From Pseudomonadota bacterium (GTDB taxonomy: Bacteria; Pseudomonadota; Gammaproteobacteria; Burkholderiales; Burkholderiaceae_C): a stretch of DNA of 9,818 nt. Positions 6,378-9,818 of the stretch are shown one piece after another (the first letter of the stretch is position 1; every line of letters starts with the position of its first letter). The position numbers were made by a program, and so were the translations under genes. The notes below the pieces were generated by a model that saw only the letters and a program-made list of their open reading frames with translations, was not told where the DNA came from and did no database searches. The DNA lies in NCBI GenBank assembly GCA_023410975.1, contig JAEYPG010000468.1, positions 1 to 9,818 on the forward strand, given 5' to 3'.

Positions 6378-7475
6378 TCAGCGGCCGGCCGCGGGCAGCG
6401 AGCGCAGGGCCTCGCGCCGCTGCTGGCGCCGCGACTCCCAGCGGTACAGCGGCCCTGTCAACACCAGCACGGCGACGTAGCGCACCACGTGAAAGGCCGT
6501 GACCAGCGGCACGCCCAGCTGCAGTACCTGGGCCGTGATGCACATCTCCGCCATGCCGCCGGGCGAGTTGCCCAGCAGCACGGCCGCCGGCGCCAGGCCC
6601 GCGGCCCACGCCAGCACCCAGGCGAAGCCGGCGGAGGCCCCCAGCATGGCCAGCGTCCCCGCCGCCACCGTGCCCAGCCAGCGCGGCGCGGCGTGCAGGA
6701 ACTCCGGCGTGAAGCGGGTGCCCAGCGACACCCCGATGAGCAGCTGCGCCGCGTTGGTCATGGCATGCGGCAGCACCGCCTCGGGCAGCAGGCCGCTGCC
6801 CACCAGGCCCAGCCCCACCAGCAGCGAGCCCAGCACCCACGGGTTGGGCGTGCCCAGCCGACGCAGCACCAGCGCCCCGGCCAGCGTCGCGGTGCACAGC
6901 AGCCCCAGCATCGGCAGCGGCAGTTTCGACGCCCCGGCACGGGCCTCCAGCGGATGGAAGCCCGCCGCCTGCAGCCCCCAGGGCACGGCCACCACCACGA
7001 TCAGCACCCGCAGCGAATGCGCCGCAGCGACGCGGTCCACGCGTCCGCCGTGGCGCTCGGCCAGCACGGCCATCTCCGAGGCGCCGCCGATGGCACCAGC
7101 GAAGAAGGCGCTGGCGCGGTCCGGCGCGCCGATGCGCATCAGCAGCCGGTAGAACAGCGCGCCCATGAACAATGCCCACAGCACGCCGGCCAGCAGCGCC
7201 GGCGCCAGGCGCGGCAGCTGCTGCAGCACCAGCGGCGTGAAGTGCAGGCCCAGCGCGGTGCCGATGGCCCATTGCCCGGCATTGCGCAGCACGGGCGAGA
7301 CGCGCAGCCGCGCCCCTGCCGAGCAGGCCAGCGCCGTGGCCAGCAGCGGCCCCAGCGTCCAGGCCAGCGGCACGCGCAGCCGCTCGCACAGCAGCGCGGC
7401 CACCGTGGCCAGAGCCAGTGTCAGCAGCGCCCGTCCCCAGGTGCCGGGACTGCGCACCCCACGAGCCGCCGCCAT
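6378..7475 (-). CDS. AbrB-family (AbrB duplication domain) integral membrane protein
   Basis: A 365-residue polytopic inner-membrane protein of the 'AbrB duplication' family, often mislabelled ammonia monooxygenase or transition-state regulator; it is a presumed transporter with unknown substrate. The internal duplication is visible. IGTALGLHFTP (71-81) is echoed by IGVSLGTRFTP (247-257), and IGGASEMAVLAE (129-140) by PGGMAEMCITAQ (305-316), each about 176 residues apart and followed by a His-x2-R motif (SLRV at 154, HVVRYV at 329). Hydrophobic helices fill most of the length, and the C-terminus is a short basic tail (WESRRQQRREALR). ATG 7475 lies 5 nt after the stop codon of the upstream ene-reductase gene, so the two are probably one transcript with coupled translation. 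It converges on the MOSC gene with only 10 nt between the stops and no obvious terminator there. Confidence 0.88.
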   Translation of the reverse strand: MAAARGVRSPGTWGRALLTLALATVAALLCERLRVPLAWTLGPLLATALACSAGARLRVSPVLRNAGQWAIGTALGLHFTPLVLQQLPRLAPALLAGVLWALFMGALFYRLLMRIGAPDRASAFFAGAIGGASEMAVLAERHGGRVDRVAAAHSLRVLIVVVAVPWGLQAAGFHPLEARAGASKLPLPMLGLLCTATLAGALVLRRLGTPNPWVLGSLLVGLGLVGSGLLPEAVLPHAMTNAAQLLIGVSLGTRFTPEFLHAAPRWLGTVAAGTLAMLGASAGFAWVLAWAAGLAPAAVLLGNSPGGMAEMCITAQVLQLGVPLVTAFHVVRYVAVLVLTGPLYRWESRRQQRREALRSLPAAGR

Positions 7476-7480
7476 GGTGC

Positions 7481-8569
7481 TCAGGCGGCCAGCGTCGGGT
7501 AGTCGATGTAGCCGCGCGCCCCGCCGCCGTAGAGCGTGGCGGTGTCCAGCGGGTTCAGCGCCGCGCCGCGCTGCAGGCGCAGGCCCAGGTCGGGGTTGGC
7601 GATGAAGGGCTTCCCAAAGGCCACCAGGTCGGCCGCGCCGCTGGAGACCACCTCGACGGCCATGCGGCGGTCGTAGCCGTTGTTGACCATCCAGGCGGCC
7701 CGGGTCTGGCGGCGCAGCGCGGCGTAGTCGAAGGGCGCCACGTCGCGCGCGCCGCCCGTGGCGCCTTCCACCACGTGCACGAAAGCCAGGTTGTACGGGG
7801 CCAGCTGCGCCAGCGCGGCTTCAAACAGCGCCTGCGGGTTGCTGTCCTGGCCGATGTCGTTGGCCGGCGTCACCGGGCTCAGGCGCAGGCCGGTGCGGCC
7901 GCCGCCGATCTCGTCGGTGACCGCCTGCACCACCTCGCGCAGCAGCCGGGTGCGGTTCTCGATCGGGCCGCCGTATTCGTCGGTGCGGTCGTTGCAGCTG
8001 TCGCGCAGGAACTGCTCGATCAGGTAGCCGTTGGCGGCGTGGATCTCCACCCCGTCGAAACCGGCCTCCATGGCGCAGCGCGCCGCATGCCGGTAGGCCG
8101 CGACGATGCCAGGGATCTCCGCGGTGGCCAGCGCCCGCGGCGCGCTCACGGGCTCGAAGCCCTTGGCGGTGTAGGTCTTGGTCTGGGCCGCGCGCGCGGT
8201 GGAGGACACCGGCGGCTGCCCGCCCGGCAGCAGCGAGACGTGCGAGATGCGGCCCACGTGCCAGAGCTGGATCACGATGCGCCCGCCGCGCGCGTGCACC
8301 GCGTCCGTCACCTTCCTCCAGCCCGCGACCTGCTCGGGCGTGTAGATGCCCGGGGTGTCGAGGTAGCCGTGGCCGAACTCGCAGATGGGGCTGGCCTCGG
8401 TGACGATCAGCCCGGCGCCGGTGGCCGGCTGGGCGCGCTGCGCGTAGTACTCCACCATCAGCGCATTGGGCACCTGGCCGGGCGCGCGGTTGCGCGTCAG
8501 CGGCGCCATGACGACACGGGTGTCCAGGGCGATGTCACCGATGCGGATGGGATCGAACAGGCTGGGCAT
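7481..8569 (-). CDS. Old Yellow Enzyme-family FMN ene-reductase (NemA/XenB-like)
   Basis: A 362-residue cytoplasmic flavoprotein with a single TIM barrel. Members use NAD(P)H and FMN to reduce activated C=C bonds, maleimides, nitrate esters or nitroaromatics. Diagnostic residues are all present: APLTRNR (22-28) with T25 near the FMN ring; QLWHVGR (101-107) with Q101 and W103; the substrate-binding pair H177/N180 and Y182 in EIHAANGYLIEQFLRD; the block NDRTDEYGGPIENR (193-206); R229 in GLRLSP; and the phosphate-binding loop FGKPFIANPDL (318-328). W103 and the H-x2-N pair are those of yeast OYE1 and E. coli NemA, placing it in the classical OYE class. ATG 8569 gives the usual MPSLFDPIRIGD start, but no Shine-Dalgarno sequence is visible (leader ends CCATTACAA). 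It leads into the AbrB-type gene and is divergent from rlmJ. Physiological substrate is not deducible. Confidence 0.93.
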   Translation of the reverse strand: MPSLFDPIRIGDIALDTRVVMAPLTRNRAPGQVPNALMVEYYAQRAQPATGAGLIVTEASPICEFGHGYLDTPGIYTPEQVAGWRKVTDAVHARGGRIVIQLWHVGRISHVSLLPGGQPPVSSTARAAQTKTYTAKGFEPVSAPRALATAEIPGIVAAYRHAARCAMEAGFDGVEIHAANGYLIEQFLRDSCNDRTDEYGGPIENRTRLLREVVQAVTDEIGGGRTGLRLSPVTPANDIGQDSNPQALFEAALAQLAPYNLAFVHVVEGATGGARDVAPFDYAALRRQTRAAWMVNNGYDRRMAVEVVSSGAADLVAFGKPFIANPDLGLRLQRGAALNPLDTATLYGGGARGYIDYPTLAA

Positions 8570-8585
8570 TTGTAATGGGTGTACT

Positions 8586-8614
8586 GAACGAGAAAAGTTC
8601 GCAGCCTAAGCGAA
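8586..8614. promoter_or_regulatory. Two overlapping inverted repeats in the ene-reductase/rlmJ divergent spacer
   Basis: GAAC (8586-8589) pairs with GTTC (8597-8600) across 7 nt, and the overlapping TTCGC (8598-8602) pairs with GCGAA (8610-8614), again across 7 nt. They lie 17-45 nt upstream of the ene-reductase start in the 109-nt divergent spacer (8570-8678), within its most AT-rich part. OYE genes are often controlled by electrophile-sensing repressors, so an operator here is plausible, but the arms are short and no named motif matches. Confidence 0.25.
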
Positions 8615-8678
8615 TCAATGCCGGTGCGCTGTCCCTGCCGGCGCAAGGCCCCAGGGGCCAGCGGCTACAGTGCCGCGC

Positions 8679-9533
8679 ATGCTTGCCTATCGACACGCCT
8701 TCCACGCCGGCAACCACGCCGATGTCCTCAAGCACCTGGTGCTCGCCCAGGTGCTGCGCTACATGAACGAGAAGGACAAGCCCTACACGCTGGTCGACAC
8801 CCACGCCGGCGCCGGCGGCTACTCGCTGCAGGGCCGCTACGCCCACAAGAAGGACGAGTACGAGACCGGCATCCGGCCGCTGTGGAACGAGGCCTCCGGC
8901 CTGCCCGGGCCGCTGGCCGACTACGTGCAGCTGGTGCGCGACTTCAACGACGGCGGCAAGCTCACGCAGTACCCCGGCTCGCCCGCCATCGCGCAGCGCC
9001 TGCTGCGCGAGACGGACCGGCTGCGCCTGTACGAGCTGCACCCGACCGACTTCCGCATCCTGGAGTCCTTCCTCGCCACCCGGCCGCACACGCAGGTGGA
9101 CATGAGCGACGGCTTCGCCGCCATCACCCGCGAGCTGCCCCCGCCCTCGCGCCGCGGCGTGCTGCTGATCGACCCCTCCTACGAGCTCAAGACCGACTAC
9201 GGCAAGGTGGTGCACGCGGTGCGCGACGCGCTGCAGCGCTTCGCGCAGTGCGTGATCCTGGTCTGGTACCCGCAGCTGCAGCTGGTGGAGGCGGCGCAGC
9301 TGCCCAAGCGGCTGACCGCTGCGGCGGCCGCGGCGCCCAAGGGCTGGCTCAACGTCAGCTTGAGCGTGGCCGAGTCCGGGCCCGACGGCTTCGGCATGAC
9401 CGGCAGCGGCATGTTCGTCATCAACCCGCCCTGGACGCTGCACGACGACCTGGCGCAGTGCCTGCCCGTGCTGGTGAACAAGCTCGGCCAGTACGACGGC
9501 GCGCGCTTCAGCATCGAGCAGCAGGCGGTTTGA
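8679..9533 (+). CDS. rlmJ: 23S rRNA (adenine(2030)-N6)-methyltransferase RlmJ
   Basis: A 284-residue SAM-dependent methyltransferase that modifies A2030 of 23S rRNA (E. coli RlmJ/YhiR, 280 residues). The N-terminus MLAYRHAFHAGNHADVLKH is nearly the same as in E. coli. SAM-binding and catalytic blocks follow: DTHAGAGGY (40-48), YPGSP (98-102), ELHP (119-122), the motif IV segment LLIDPSYELKTDY (162-174), LVWYP (194-198) and TGSGMFVINPPW (241-252). Motif IV is DPSY rather than the DPPY of E. coli; this substitution is small and the rest is intact. A GTG at 8670 would add three residues, but ATG 8679 gives the family start exactly. No clear ribosome binding site is visible. It is divergent from the ene-reductase and stands alone; a REP-like element follows 38 nt after the stop. 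Confidence 0.96.
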   Translation: MLAYRHAFHAGNHADVLKHLVLAQVLRYMNEKDKPYTLVDTHAGAGGYSLQGRYAHKKDEYETGIRPLWNEASGLPGPLADYVQLVRDFNDGGKLTQYPGSPAIAQRLLRETDRLRLYELHPTDFRILESFLATRPHTQVDMSDGFAAITRELPPPSRRGVLLIDPSYELKTDYGKVVHAVRDALQRFAQCVILVWYPQLQLVEAAQLPKRLTAAAAAAPKGWLNVSLSVAESGPDGFGMTGSGMFVINPPWTLHDDLAQCLPVLVNKLGQYDGARFSIEQQAV

Positions 9534-9571
9534 GCAAGCCAAGAAACACACAGCGCCCGAACCCAAAGAAC

Positions 9572-9651
9572 CCGTTCGGGCTGAGCTTGCCGAAGCCCCT
9601 TGTTGCGCCTGCGTACCAGCGCCTGCCCTTCGACAGGCTCAGGGCGAACGG
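9572..9651. repeat. REP-like inverted repeat pair
   Basis: Two 24-nt arms face each other: 9572-9595 (CCGTTCGGGCTGAGCTTGCC then GAAG) and 9628-9651 (CTTCGACAGGCTCAGGGCGA then ACGG), separated by 32 nt. The reverse complement of the left arm matches the right in 20 of 24 positions. The core CTTCG-x-CA-x-GCTCAG is a short interspersed palindromic repeat that I recall as very frequent between genes in Comamonadaceae and some Xanthomonadales, arranged as inverted pairs like enterobacterial BIMEs. It sits between rlmJ and the next gene, and the pair could fold into a long hairpin behind rlmJ. The family and distribution statement is from memory, not from a search. Confidence 0.7.
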
Positions 9652-9698
9652 AAACGTTTCGTCCAGCGACTTCCCGAGATTCGTACAAGCCTCCCGCC

Positions 9699-9818
9699 AT
9701 GCGCCATCCGCTGGAAGACAGCAACGCCTCCTCGAACCCCTCCATCCATGAGCTGACCCCCTCGCGGCGCGAGCTGCTGCAGGGCGGCCTGGGCGCGGCG
9801 CTGGCCGCCCTGCTGGGC
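9699..9818 (+). CDS. N-terminus of a Tat-exported protein, possibly PhoX/DUF839-type phosphatase (cut by window edge)
   Basis: Only 40 residues are visible, starting MRHPLEDSNASSNPSIHEL. A twin-arginine signal follows: SRRELLQGG at 22-30, then the hydrophobic run LGAALAALLG to the edge, so the mature protein should be folded and cofactor-bearing before export to the periplasm. A polar leader containing DSN-x-SSNPS directly before the RR is reminiscent of PhoX-family (DUF839) alkaline phosphatases, which have such an extended N-region. That identification rests on memory of the leader alone and is tentative; other Tat substrates are possible. The ATG is supported by the fit of the twin-arginine signal behind it, although no good ribosome binding site is visible. 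The 48-nt stretch before it, between the REP pair and the ATG, must hold at least part of its promoter. Confidence 0.7.
   Translation, partial: MRHPLEDSNASSNPSIHELTPSRRELLQGGLGAALAALLG

Noticed and set aside
6378..6400. GCGGCCGGCCGC palindrome near the convergent MOSC and AbrB stops as a terminator.
   Set aside because: It lies inside the AbrB-type coding sequence, has no loop or T-tract, and GC palindromes are common at this base composition.
9651..9660. GAAACGTTTC, a perfect 10-bp palindrome resembling LacI/Cra-type operators, 38 nt before the Tat-protein start.
   Set aside because: A 10-bp palindrome is expected roughly ten times by chance in a window of this size, and it overlaps the end of the REP arm. 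Kept only as a note.

Overview
The window looks like ordinary core chromosome from a high-GC betaproteobacterium, most likely the Comamonadaceae/Burkholderiales (Acidovorax- or Variovorax-like). This rests on the strong G/C third-position bias, the divergent ArgP/ArgO pair, a GTP-dependent PEP carboxykinase, an RlmJ with typical betaproteobacterial sequence, and an inverted pair of the short 'CTTCGACAGGCTCAG' repeat I associate with these genomes. The taxonomic call is inference from memory. There are no tRNAs, rRNAs, transposases, CRISPR arrays or phage genes.

Layout, left to right. (1) 1-1365: a divergent pair, the start of an ArgO/LysE basic amino acid exporter (minus, cut by the left edge) and its LysR-type regulator ArgP (plus). 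They share an AT-rich 74-nt spacer with a perfect 15-bp dyad, the likely ArgP operator. (2) 1380-1879: a hairpin terminator between convergent genes, then a single-domain universal stress protein (minus). (3) 1969-3540: a two-gene minus-strand unit, a YecA/UPF0149-type protein with a C-terminal SecA-like metal-binding (SEC-C) tail, followed 9 nt later by a calcineurin-like metallophosphoesterase. (4) 3557-5516: pckG (minus) with a good intrinsic terminator and a second, 14-bp hairpin directly behind it. (5) 5517-5833: a 317-nt gene-free gap holding the 5' regions of pckG and of the next gene. (6) 5834-6367: a MOSC-fold protein (plus) that has lost the family's signature residues. (7) 6378-8569: an operon-like minus-strand pair, an Old Yellow Enzyme-type ene-reductase then an AbrB-duplication membrane protein. 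(8) 8679-9533: rlmJ, the 23S rRNA m6A2030 methyltransferase (plus). (9) 9572-9651: a REP-like inverted repeat pair. (10) 9699-end: the N-terminus of a Tat-exported protein, possibly PhoX-like.

Functionally these are separate housekeeping units: lysine/arginine export control, stress response, gluconeogenesis, flavin-dependent reduction and rRNA modification. I found no convincing new multi-gene system. The points most worth a second look are the mutually exclusive hairpin arrangement downstream of pckG, the MOSC protein lacking its conserved Cys and His-Gly-Gly, and the unrecognised regulatory content of the pckG/MOSC gap.
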